Notes: generated by a model from the sequence alone, not told the origin. Positions 1 through 6,609 are shown, counted from the first letter of the stretch. The stretch: 8,066 bases of DNA from Desulfobulbaceae bacterium (GCA_027067035.1 JAMOMO010000356.1:1-8066), one strand, 5' to 3'. Numbers and translations: made by a program.

Positions 1-308
1 TGGTGCAGTCTGCGGACGCCCTTTCCGGGGCACGGCCTGGTGCCCGCAAAGAGATGCTGCAGTCCTATGTGAAACGGCTGGAGGATCTGGAGGCCATTGC
101 CGGGGCGTTTGACGGTGTGGAAAAATCATATGCCATTCAGGCGGGTCGTGATCTGCGGATTATTGTCGATTCACAAAAGGTGAAAGATGGTGAAGCCACT
201 CTGCTGAGCCAGGATATCGCAAAATCCATTGAAGAGAAACTGACCTATCCGGGCCAGATCCGGGTGACAGTGATCCGGGAAACCCGTGCTGTGCAGTATG
301 CAAAATAA
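1..308 (+). CDS. rny: Ribonuclease Y, C-terminal part (5' end outside window)
   Basis: This is the last 102 codons of a larger gene; the frame is open to the left edge (first whole codon at position 3) and ends with TAA at 306-308. The segments ARPGARKEMLQSYVKRLEDL and FDGVEKSYAIQAGRDLRII are, from family knowledge, the hallmark C-terminal sequence of RNase Y, downstream of its HD catalytic domain. RNase Y is a membrane-anchored endoribonuclease that starts mRNA turnover. The N-terminal membrane anchor, KH domain and HD domain lie outside the window, so catalytic residues cannot be checked. The next gene, tyrS, begins about 100 bases downstream on the same strand, with no clear terminator between, so the two may be cotranscribed. 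In some deltaproteobacteria I recall a metallophosphoesterase gene between rny and tyrS; none is present here. Confidence 0.93.
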   Translation, partial: VQSADALSGARPGARKEMLQSYVKRLEDLEAIAGAFDGVEKSYAIQAGRDLRIIVDSQKVKDGEATLLSQDIAKSIEEKLTYPGQIRVTVIRETRAVQYAK

Positions 309-406
309 GCTGTAGTATTTCTGTACTCATGTAAGTGGTGCCCATCCGGTCCTCCCTGAAACAGTGCAGACAGCAGTAGAGATTAACACAAGAATCATTG
401 AGTATA

Positions 407-1618
407 ATGGCAACTATTGAAGAACAGATATCCCTGCTCGAGCGCGGGGTTGTTGACTGTATCGGGCATGATGAGCTGGTGAAGAAGCTCAAAAAATCAG
501 AAGAAAGCGGAGTTCCGCTACGGGTAAAGGCTGGTTTTGATCCCACGGCTCCGGATCTCCACCTCGGACACACCGTATTGCTTCAGAAGCTGAAGCATTT
601 TCAGGATCTTGGACATGACGTCTACTTTCTGATCGGGGATTTCACAGGAATGATCGGTGATCCCACCGGAAAATCAGAGACCAGGAAGGCCCTGACCCGT
701 GAAGATGTGGCGGCAAATGCCGAGAGTTACAAGGAACAGGTTTTTAAGATACTCGATCCTGAAAAGACAAAGGTGGTATTTAACTCCACGTGGCTGTCCA
801 AGCTTGATTCCTTTGACATGATCAGGCTTGCTTCAGAGCTCACCGTGGCCAGGATGCTTGAGCGGGAGGACTTTAAGGTCAGGTTTCGTGAGGGCAATCC
901 CATCTCCATCCATGAATTCATGTATCCCCTGATTCAGGGATATGATTCAGTGGCCCTTGAAGCGGATGTTGAGCTTGGCGGAACCGACCAGCTCTTTAAT
1001 CTTCTGATGGGACGTGACCTGCAGCGCTCCCGTGGTCAGGCGCCCCAGGTTGTGATGACACTTCCGTTACTTGAAGGGCTTGACGGCGTCAATAAGATGA
1101 GTAAATCCCTTGGAAATTACATCGGGGTATCGGAACCCGCCAACGACATCTACGGCAAGGTGCTTTCTGCCTCGGATGAACTGATGTTCCGTTACTATGA
1201 GCTGCTCAGTGACCTGAGCAGTGATGAAATTGCTGCATTACAGGCTGATATGGAGTCCGGGGCTCTTCATCCAAAAGAGATAAAGAAACAGCTGGCCCGT
1301 GAGCTTACAGCCCGTTTTCATTCACAGGCAGCGGCACAGCAGGCAGAAGAAAATTTTGAAAAGGTCTTTCGCAAGGGCGGCCTGCCCGATGATATTCCCG
1401 AGAAAGCAATTCATTCAGATGAGCCCATCTGGCTTCCACAGCTCCTTGTTGATCTGGAAATGGTGAAGTCAACTTCAGACGGGCGGCGTATGATCAAGCA
1501 GAATGCGGTGTCCCTTGATGGAGAAAAGGTAACGGACATGAAGACCAGTGTGTCCCCTCAGGGAGAGGTGCTTGTCAAGGTTGGCAAGCGTCGTTTCTGT
1601 AAAGTTGTCTTTGAATAG
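407..1618 (+). CDS. tyrS: Tyrosine--tRNA ligase (TyrRS)
   Basis: The enzyme charges tRNA-Tyr with tyrosine in the cytoplasm using ATP. Numbered from the ATG at 407, the 403-residue product carries the class I HIGH-type motif HLGH at 52-55, preceded by the family segment GFDPTAPD. The tyrosine-pocket region around 174-198 includes ELGGTDQLFN, and the KMSKS loop is at 230-234. A C-terminal S4-type RNA-binding domain spans about 340-403. Length and sequence style fit the Haemophilus-type (about 400 residues) TyrRS subclass. A TTG three codons upstream (398) is in frame, but ATG at 407 gives the usual MATIEEQ-like beginning. Neither start has a strong Shine-Dalgarno sequence. The gene ends 23 bases before a bidirectional terminator shared with the convergent PerR-like gene. 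I see nothing abnormal in the protein. Confidence 0.97.
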   Translation: MATIEEQISLLERGVVDCIGHDELVKKLKKSEESGVPLRVKAGFDPTAPDLHLGHTVLLQKLKHFQDLGHDVYFLIGDFTGMIGDPTGKSETRKALTREDVAANAESYKEQVFKILDPEKTKVVFNSTWLSKLDSFDMIRLASELTVARMLEREDFKVRFREGNPISIHEFMYPLIQGYDSVALEADVELGGTDQLFNLLMGRDLQRSRGQAPQVVMTLPLLEGLDGVNKMSKSLGNYIGVSEPANDIYGKVLSASDELMFRYYELLSDLSSDEIAALQADMESGALHPKEIKKQLARELTARFHSQAAAQQAEENFEKVFRKGGLPDDIPEKAIHSDEPIWLPQLLVDLEMVKSTSDGRRMIKQNAVSLDGEKVTDMKTSVSPQGEVLVKVGKRRFCKVVFE

Positions 1619-1641
1619 ATTTTACGGGAGACGGAGTACTT

Positions 1642-1684
1642 AAAAAAAAAGGCCTGTCGGATTTCATCCGACAGGCCTTTTTTT
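1642..1684. terminator. Bidirectional intrinsic terminator between convergent tyrS and perR-like gene
   Basis: An 11-bp perfect stem, GGCCTGTCGGA (1651-1661) with TCCGACAGGCC (1667-1677), encloses the loop TTTCA. Nine A residues precede it (1642-1650) and seven T residues follow (1678-1684), so each strand reads as a GC-rich hairpin followed by a U tract. It lies just after the tyrS stop on the plus strand and 48 bases after the regulator stop on the minus strand, which fits two-way use. Confidence 0.94.
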
Positions 1685-1731
1685 ATGGGAAGCTGTGAGT
1701 CGGGGAAATTATCCCGATCAGGCTGTCACGG

Positions 1732-2148
1732 TTAGTTGACCAGAGTCTCCGCATCAGCATTACCGCATTCACTGCAGATCCCGGAAAACTCAATATGATG
1801 TCCCAGGACCTCATATTGGCTCATCTCAGCGGCAGCTTTATTGATGTCTGACATGACCGGTATCTCGATATCATCGACCTTGCCACAGCTGAGACAGCGA
1901 ATATGGTAATGGGGGTCCACAGTGGCGTCAAAGCGCTTCTGGGTTCCGCCGACTTCAAGTTTCAGAATAATCCCTGTTTCCGCCATGAGCTCAAGGTTTC
2001 TGTAGACAGTACCAAGACCAATACGGGGGAGGCGTTTTCTCACCATGTCATAAATTTCGTTGGCAGTTGGGTGGGAAGTGACCTTTCCGAGTTCTTCAAG
2101 AATGATTTGACGCTGGGTGGTCAAACGCATTTGTGGAGTAAGTTGCAT
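1732..2148 (-). CDS. perR: PerR-like peroxide-sensing repressor (Fur family)
   Basis: This 138-residue DNA-binding metalloregulator has an N-terminal winged helix (about 5-75, with RIGLGTVYRNLELMAETG as the recognition region) and a C-terminal dimerisation and metal domain. The regulatory-metal residues line up with Bacillus subtilis PerR at a constant offset of 11: H26, D74, H80, H82 and D93 for H37, D85, H91, H93 and D104. The structural zinc cysteines C85, C88, C125 and C128 match at the same offset. Aspartate at the D104 position is the feature usually cited for PerR over Fur. In PerR, iron-catalysed histidine oxidation releases the repressor from DNA. The ATG at 2148 is favoured by AAGAGGA about 5 bases upstream; a second Met at codon 7 lacks such a site. 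No classic peroxide-defence gene lies in the window. A Fur-type iron role is less likely but cannot be excluded. Confidence 0.88.
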   Translation of the reverse strand: MQLTPQMRLTTQRQIILEELGKVTSHPTANEIYDMVRKRLPRIGLGTVYRNLELMAETGIILKLEVGGTQKRFDATVDPHYHIRCLSCGKVDDIEIPVMSDINKAAAEMSQYEVLGHHIEFSGICSECGNADAETLVN

Positions 2149-2173
2149 TGGGATCCTCTTAAAGTGAGTAGTA

Positions 2174-2202
2174 ATTATTCTTGGAGGTACAATCTAGACC
2201 AA
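2174..2202 (-). promoter_or_regulatory. Candidate sigma70-type promoter of the perR-like gene
   Basis: On the minus strand, TTGGTC (2202-2197) and AATAAT (2179-2174) are separated by exactly 17 bases. The -10 differs from TATAAT at one position, while the -35 matches only TTG. Transcription would start near 2167, about 20 bases before the start codon and just upstream of the ribosome-binding site. The region is AT-rich, so chance matches are possible. Confidence 0.45.
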
Positions 2203-2205
2203 ATT

Positions 2206-2220
2206 TTTGAATTATTAAAG
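2206..2220 (-). promoter_or_regulatory. Possible Per box next to the perR-like promoter
   Basis: Read on the minus strand, CTTTAATAATTCAAA matches 10 of the 14 defined positions of the Bacillus Per box TTATAATNATTATAA. It sits immediately upstream of the candidate -35. A weaker candidate (8 of 14, GAATAATTACTACTC, 2180-2166) overlaps the -10. Both could serve autoregulation. The AT-rich background makes this tentative. Confidence 0.3.
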
Positions 2221-2261
2221 GAAAAAATGAAAAAAAGGCGTAATTTGTGGAAGGACAAGAG

Positions 2262-2275
2262 TTGACTTAGGTCAA
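2262..2275. promoter_or_regulatory. FNR/CRP-family type palindrome TTGAC-N4-GTCAA
   Basis: TTGACTTAGGTCAA is a perfect 5-bp inverted repeat with a 4-base spacer, the half-site geometry of the FNR/CRP family (FNR: TTGAT-N4-ATCAA) and close to sites I recall for HcpR of sulfate reducers. It lies between the end of the radical SAM gene and the perR-like gene, centred about 100 bases upstream of the predicted perR transcription start. Which regulator binds, if any, is inference. Confidence 0.4.
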
Positions 2276-2298
2276 GAAAAGAAGAAAACAATGTCTTA

Positions 2299-3579
2299 TT
2301 AACGAATTACGGGATTGTAGTAACCAAGTTGTAACTGAGGAAATTTTTCTTTGATTTGTGCAAGCCAATTGCTCATACCCATTGATACGACGGGTTCCTG
2401 TGAATGGATGCTTCTCAGGTACCACTCTGGATCCATGTTTAGATTTCGTAATTGGATGCGATCCGGCTGGTAGGTACTCAGCAGGGAGCAGAGCGATTCA
2501 AATTCTTTTACCGAATCGGTAAATCCCGGGAGGATAAAGTAGTTGAGTGAGACAAATCCCCCGGCTTTTTTCATCACCGTGATAGACTCCAGTACATCAG
2601 AAAGGCTGAAATTCTGGGGGCGGTAATAGCGGGTGTGGTGGAATTCCTGGGCAGAGTTTATGGAAACCCGGAGACTGTCAAGGCCTGCAGCTGCCAGTCG
2701 TTGTATGGCTCCGGGAAGGCTGGCATTGGAATTGAGGTTAATGGTGCCCCTGTCAGTTTTTTTCCGGATGGCAATGATCGCCTTTTCAATGGTTTCCGCC
2801 TGAAGCAGAGGCTCTCCCTCACAGCCCTGGCCGAAACTCACTATGGCATCACTGGCTTTTTCCAGGTGGGGGATGGCCACACCGCAGATTTCAGAAGGGG
2901 TGGGGACAAACTGGATCCGGTCCTGGGTTGCGGAGCACTTGCCCGATGCCTGGAGGGATATGCAGCCGATACATCTGGCGTTGCAGACAGGGGATGTGGG
3001 CAGTGGAGCTTCCCAGCGTCCAAGAAAATAGTTTCTTGCGGCGGGGCAGCCGTAGGTGAGGCAGCATTTTCCCAGGTGCTGGATCAGACGATTGTCCGGG
3101 TTTTCGCGGAGTTTTCTGGCGGTCCTGGCATTAATTTCGTTTTGATTAAACTGATTACAGTCCTGGCGGATATCCCTGTCACTGCGAAAGGCCGTGGTCC
3201 AGAAGCGGTCATCGTACCAGCCTACAGCGGTGTACGCAAAGAGCGGAAGGCGCGGGGCATCCGGTTCTGTCTGGTAGGCACTGTTGAGAATGGCCGTGTG
3301 TGCAGGTGACATAAATGCCGCCACTGCCTGGATGCTGCCGCCTGAATAGGGATCATCTTCCAGGAGCAGGGGGTCACCAGTTCTGCTGTGGCAGCCCACG
3401 GGAAGTCTTCCCGGCAGGACAAAGAGTTCACTGCCTTCCGGGAGTGGGATAAAGTCACGCAGTTCGGGAAGCTTGAAGGTGCCGCAGCTCATACCTGCGG
3501 CATGGAGCTCAGGGAAATCGGTTATATTTCCCTGGGCATCAGCGTAGACAAGGAATGGCTGTCCGGAAGGGTGGATCAC
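2299..3579 (-). CDS. Radical SAM enzyme of unknown function with Cys-rich N-terminal half
   Basis: This 426-residue protein carries the canonical radical SAM cluster motif CX3CX2C at C199, C203 and C206 (PVCNARCIGC). An FGQGCEGEP segment at 249-257 corresponds to the GGEP-like SAM-binding strand, so the TIM-barrel domain covers roughly 195-425. The first 190 residues are not a standard radical SAM domain. They include C141, C172, C173 and C178, and C215 follows the core motif; these could bind a second cluster, which is inference. I recall similar proteins of about 420 residues in anaerobic deltaproteobacteria but know of no assigned reaction. The start is GTG at 3579, overlapping the upstream stop as GTGA. 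No clear ribosome-binding site is seen, which fits translational coupling. The beginning PFLVYADAQGNITDFPELHA looks like a genuine domain start, whereas Met30 would delete it. No SPASM-type C-terminal cysteine cluster is present. Confidence 0.85.
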   Translation of the reverse strand: MIHPSGQPFLVYADAQGNITDFPELHAAGMSCGTFKLPELRDFIPLPEGSELFVLPGRLPVGCHSRTGDPLLLEDDPYSGGSIQAVAAFMSPAHTAILNSAYQTEPDAPRLPLFAYTAVGWYDDRFWTTAFRSDRDIRQDCNQFNQNEINARTARKLRENPDNRLIQHLGKCCLTYGCPAARNYFLGRWEAPLPTSPVCNARCIGCISLQASGKCSATQDRIQFVPTPSEICGVAIPHLEKASDAIVSFGQGCEGEPLLQAETIEKAIIAIRKKTDRGTINLNSNASLPGAIQRLAAAGLDSLRVSINSAQEFHHTRYYRPQNFSLSDVLESITVMKKAGGFVSLNYFILPGFTDSVKEFESLCSLLSTYQPDRIQLRNLNMDPEWYLRSIHSQEPVVSMGMSNWLAQIKEKFPQLQLGYYNPVIR

Positions 3580-4004
3580 TGCTGTGGTCTGAGAATTTTA
3601 AAGACAGAATCAATGGCACGATAGATATCAATGTCATCACCAAAGACGTCTTCAACGGCAGGGTTGTCAATGAGATCCTCAATGACATAGCCGGTGAGAT
3701 AGAGACTGAGGATGTTTGGATCCGGGATGAGGGTCCTGATGGGAGCGACCTTCAGCTGAATGTCAAATTCTTCCATGGTGGGAAGTTGTTTGAGTTGTTC
3801 GAGGAAGGCATTACGTACAGCCTGGACTGATGTTATTTCAAGAACTTCCCGGTCGATAAGGCGCTGGGTGACCCGTGCTGCAAATTCATCAGCATTATCA
3901 CGGGCCTTGTTCAGGATGAATCGTCTTTCTCGTTCTCGTTTTCTGTCAATGGCACGGATGGTTTTATCGGTGGCATTGGTTGCACTTATATGGGCTTTGG
4001 CCAT
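3576..4004 (-). CDS. Conserved-looking hypothetical protein, coupled to radical SAM gene
   Basis: I do not recognise this 142-residue protein. It has no cysteine, no signal peptide and no membrane segment, so it is probably cytoplasmic. Residues 14-36 are strongly basic (IDRKRERERRF) and likely helical. A mixed helical and beta region follows (about 37-105), and then an acidic stretch at 108-128 (VIEDLIDNPAVEDVFGDDID). The ATG at 4004 is well supported by AGGAG six bases upstream. Its TGA overlaps the GTG start of the radical SAM gene by 4 bp, the strongest functional hint here: the two products are probably made together and may act together as partner or substrate-handling subunit. It begins 80 bases after the end of glgP on the same strand, so all three could share a transcript. 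The function is unknown. Confidence 0.75.
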   Translation of the reverse strand: MAKAHISATNATDKTIRAIDRKRERERRFILNKARDNADEFAARVTQRLIDREVLEITSVQAVRNAFLEQLKQLPTMEEFDIQLKVAPIRTLIPDPNILSLYLTGYVIEDLIDNPAVEDVFGDDIDIYRAIDSVFKILRPQQ

Positions 4005-4025
4005 GTTGTTCTCCTGTGGAGGAAG

Positions 4026-4055
4026 CTGTAAATCAGAATTTTCTAAAATTTACAG
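4026..4055. repeat. Inverted repeat in the gap between glgP and the 142-residue gene
   Basis: CTGTAAAT (4026-4033) and ATTTACAG (4048-4055) form a perfect 8-bp inverted repeat around a 14-base AT-rich loop. The loop contains a smaller imperfect repeat, AGAA-TT-TTCT (4035-4044). There is no following T tract on the minus strand, so it is a poor intrinsic terminator. It could be an operator, an mRNA processing hairpin, or chance in AT-rich DNA. It lies about 22 bases upstream of the start codon of the 142-residue protein. Confidence 0.35.
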
Positions 4056-4084
4056 TATAAACATGAATCTTCCAATCAAAATCT

Positions 4085-6316
4085 CTACTCATTGCTATTA
4101 TAAAGAGCGGCAAAATTGTCCATCCGGTTCTGCAGGGATGGGGGAAGTACGAGCTCATATTTCTGAAGGTATTCAGCAGCCATTCTGTGGGTGTTGAATA
4201 TTGGAATATTCAGGCTCAGGTTCATGATGGCCTTATCTATAAACCTGCTGCGGTCGGGGTCGCCGTAGAATTCTTCCAGCACCTCGGGGAGGACTTTATA
4301 GAAGGAGGCTGAGTCCTCGGCATAGAGAAGTGCTTCCGGTGATTCGGAGAGGTCTGCCTCGTCAACCGGTCCTTCATAACCGAATTTCCAGCCGGTGAGT
4401 CCATTGTGGTAACCTTCAACCCACCAGCCATCCATGATGGAGAGGTTGGGCACGCCGTTGAGAGCGGCTTTCATTCCACTGGTTCCCGAGGCCTCAAGGG
4501 GGCGCTTTGGATTGTTGAGCCAGGCATGGACTCCGGCAACCATCATCTTGGCAATCTTCATGTCATAATTGGGGATGAATATCAGGTTTACCAGGCCATT
4601 GCTTTTGGTGTGGAGTTCATGCTGATAGTCAAGGATCAGTTTTATGACAGATTTACCGGGTTCATCAGCCGGGTGAGCCTTTCCGGAAAAGAGAAAATTA
4701 ATGGGCCAGTTGTTGTCAGCGGCAATGGCGCAGAGGGTGTCAATGTTGTCAAAGATGAGGTCGGCTCTTTTGTATGTTGAAAAGCGTCTGGCAAATCCAA
4801 CGGTGAAGACTGCGGGGTCCAGTTTGGTGTCGTTGTCAATGATGTTTGAATAGTGGTTTGGCGGATCAATCCAGGTACTGGTCATCTGATTGCGATGCAT
4901 GAGGAGCATGGAGTTGACATAGGAGTAGAGAGTGGCGGAATCGGCCTCCCAGGCGCGGAGGAGGAATGTCCTGAAGCGCTTGTTGTCCCGCAGCTTGTCA
5001 GCGTTTTGCAGTACTCCGGGATTGTTTCTCCAGTCGGCAAGCTCAGGAAACGCATCAAAAAGCTCCGCTCTGGCATCACTGATCCAGGTGAGATGATGGA
5101 CGCCATTGGTTATTGCGGTGATTTTGTTGGCAAAATCTGGAAACTGCTTGTGGGTGACATCCCGGTGCAGCCTGCTGACACTGTTTGCAGCACGGTTGAC
5201 CCGCATGGCAAGGGTGGTGAAATTATAGGAGTGGGGCGCTTCGGTATCGTGGGCCAGCAGTTCAAGGATGTGCCTGCACGATTTATGACTGATACCCGCG
5301 TAGACTGATTTGTTGAAACGGTCATGTCCGGCTTTGACCGGGGTGTGGATGGTATAGACCAGACTTTTTGCCACCTTGTCGGCGGCCCTGATGATCTGCT
5401 GGTCTGAAGCCTGGGACAGGTCGGTGTGTTTGAGGTCACCCATGAGTTCCTCGGCAATGAGTTGCAGCGCCACCACAACACCGTGCTGCTCATTGAGATG
5501 AAGGGTGGAAGATGTTATCCCGAGAGCCTGCATCACTGGAAGAATGCCGGTGCCAAGCATTCTGCGCTGGGTGGCCTTTATAATGGATGACTCGGAATTG
5601 TAGAGCTGTCCGGCGGCATCTTTAATGGGAACCGGGTTATCATCAAGGGAAAAGTCAAGGAGCAGTTCCGGTATGAAATAATCCAGGCTGTGATTCACCT
5701 CCATCTTCATCCAGACCTGTGCCGAGGCGATGGTCTCCTGATCGTATTCATTGAAAAAAGGGATCTGGATCTGCAGTGGCTCTTCGGGGTTTTCAGGGTT
5801 GCGCAGGAGGTAGAGACCCGGAGTATCCTCAGGGTGCCATTCCACTGACTGGGATATCTGGCCGATCTTTGAGTCCACAATCTGAGAGAAATATCCGTGG
5901 CGATAGAGCAGGCTCACTGCCACGACCGGAATTCTGCAGTCGGCAAAGCTTTTCAGGGTGTCGCCTGCCAGGACACCGAGTCCGCCGCCATAGCAGGGAA
6001 TCTTTTCAGGACCATGGAAAAGTTTTCTGATAAACTGTTTCAGCCGGGTATCCATGCTGTCGGTCTTTTCCAGATCCATGAGTTTATCTTTAATGGGATG
6101 GAAGACATCGGGATCCGCTCCGATTTCCATGGATATATAGACCACTGAGTTTGCATCTGCAGCAGTGAGCTTCTGCCAAACCTCGTCAAAGGTTTTCTGT
6201 GAAACTCCGAAAAAAGTACCGAGATTGTTTGTGGCTACCAGGTTGTGGAGGTCCAGGTTCTTGTCACTGTAGTTGTTTGCATGCATAGTAAGGTAGTAGA
6301 GGAAGGGGGACCCCAT
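4085..6316 (-). CDS. glgP: Alpha-glucan (glycogen/maltodextrin) phosphorylase, GT35
   Basis: The enzyme releases glucose-1-phosphate from alpha-1,4-glucan using phosphate and pyridoxal phosphate, in the cytoplasm. Numbered from 6316, the PLP lysine is K616 in EASGTSGMKAALNG. Other family blocks are YGGGLGVLAGDTLKSFADC (109-127), HLNEQHG (273-279, with the conserved active-site His278), TNGVHHLTW (403-411), RFSTYKRADL (511-520) and FSGKAHPADEPGK (543-555). Length and motif style fit the short alpha-glucan phosphorylase subfamily (TIGR02094) rather than the E. coli GlgP/MalP type. Between YISMEIG and YGGGLGV lie about 40 extra residues (67-107). The start is uncertain: ATG at 6316 and ATG at 6286 (MHANNYSDKNLDL) are both possible, neither has a Shine-Dalgarno sequence, and the frame is closed by TAA just upstream. 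The shorter form starts more like a cytoplasmic enzyme. No other glycogen gene is in the window. Confidence 0.94.
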   Translation of the reverse strand: MGSPFLYYLTMHANNYSDKNLDLHNLVATNNLGTFFGVSQKTFDEVWQKLTAADANSVVYISMEIGADPDVFHPIKDKLMDLEKTDSMDTRLKQFIRKLFHGPEKIPCYGGGLGVLAGDTLKSFADCRIPVVAVSLLYRHGYFSQIVDSKIGQISQSVEWHPEDTPGLYLLRNPENPEEPLQIQIPFFNEYDQETIASAQVWMKMEVNHSLDYFIPELLLDFSLDDNPVPIKDAAGQLYNSESSIIKATQRRMLGTGILPVMQALGITSSTLHLNEQHGVVVALQLIAEELMGDLKHTDLSQASDQQIIRAADKVAKSLVYTIHTPVKAGHDRFNKSVYAGISHKSCRHILELLAHDTEAPHSYNFTTLAMRVNRAANSVSRLHRDVTHKQFPDFANKITAITNGVHHLTWISDARAELFDAFPELADWRNNPGVLQNADKLRDNKRFRTFLLRAWEADSATLYSYVNSMLLMHRNQMTSTWIDPPNHYSNIIDNDTKLDPAVFTVGFARRFSTYKRADLIFDNIDTLCAIAADNNWPINFLFSGKAHPADEPGKSVIKLILDYQHELHTKSNGLVNLIFIPNYDMKIAKMMVAGVHAWLNNPKRPLEASGTSGMKAALNGVPNLSIMDGWWVEGYHNGLTGWKFGYEGPVDEADLSESPEALLYAEDSASFYKVLPEVLEEFYGDPDRSRFIDKAIMNLSLNIPIFNTHRMAAEYLQKYELVLPPSLQNRMDNFAALYNSNE

Positions 6317-6341
6317 GTGAAAGACGTATGCTTATGGGGGA

Positions 6342-6363
6342 TCACAGGGAAAAAAACCTGTGA
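6342..6363. repeat. Inverted repeat TCACAGG-N8-CCTGTGA upstream of glgP
   Basis: A perfect 7-bp inverted repeat (6342-6348 and 6357-6363) encloses an eight-base loop, G followed by seven A. It begins 26 bases upstream of the glgP start at 6316. On the minus strand it would form a U-rich-loop hairpin in the glgP leader, or as DNA an operator. The half-sites are in the opposite order to a CRP site (TGTGA-N6-TCACA). It has no T tract for termination. Confidence 0.35.
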
Positions 6364-6401
6364 ATCTGGTGTTGTATCAGGGGGTTGTCGTGGGGCTCCG
6401 C

Positions 6402-6410
6402 TGTTATACT
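6402..6410 (+). promoter_or_regulatory. Candidate extended -10 promoter element for pal
   Basis: TGTTATACT fits the extended -10 pattern TGNTATAAT with one mismatch. No good -35 hexamer lies 16-18 bases upstream, which an extended -10 can tolerate. Use of this site would give pal a leader of roughly 235 bases. This is the best, but not a strong, candidate in the region. Confidence 0.3.
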
Positions 6411-6609
6411 TAAATTATTTCTGTCTTTTTATGAATATGAGATATATTTAGAGAGATGGATGATATTTTTCAAGTCCAAAAGTGTTACCCGGCTCATTCC
6501 CTCTCCGGTGATATCTTATCATGTCACACGGGAAAACGTCTGGTATTTTTCCAGTAAAAAAAGTAGAATCAGAAAAATAATTTCAGGGTATTGTAAAATA
6601 GCATGTGGG

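Noticed and set aside
309..406. T-box or other riboswitch in front of tyrS
   Set aside because: The gap after rny is only about 98 bases, with no T-box specificity stem, no anti-terminator sequence and no terminator hairpin.
403..408. Perfect TATAAT overlapping the tyrS start codon
   Set aside because: No -35 lies at the right distance, and transcription from it would begin inside the coding region, so it cannot be the tyrS promoter.
1700..1717. Hairpin TCGGG-N8-CCCGA after the perR-like stop
   Set aside because: The stem is only five pairs without a T tract, and the strong terminator at 1642-1684 already explains transcript ends here.
2635..3309. Long open frame (224 codons) on the plus strand inside the radical SAM gene
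   Set aside because: It is antisense to a gene with clear radical SAM motifs, has no ribosome-binding site, and its product resembles no family I know. It is a shadow of codon use on the other strand.
4853..5308. Open frame of 151 codons on the plus strand inside glgP
   Set aside because: It is antisense to a region of glgP carrying recognised phosphorylase blocks (such as TNGVHHLTW), has no start signals, and shows no recognisable domain.
6342..6363. CRP binding site
   Set aside because: The half-sites are in the order TCACA then TGTGA with a long spacer, the reverse of the CRP arrangement TGTGA-N6-TCACA.
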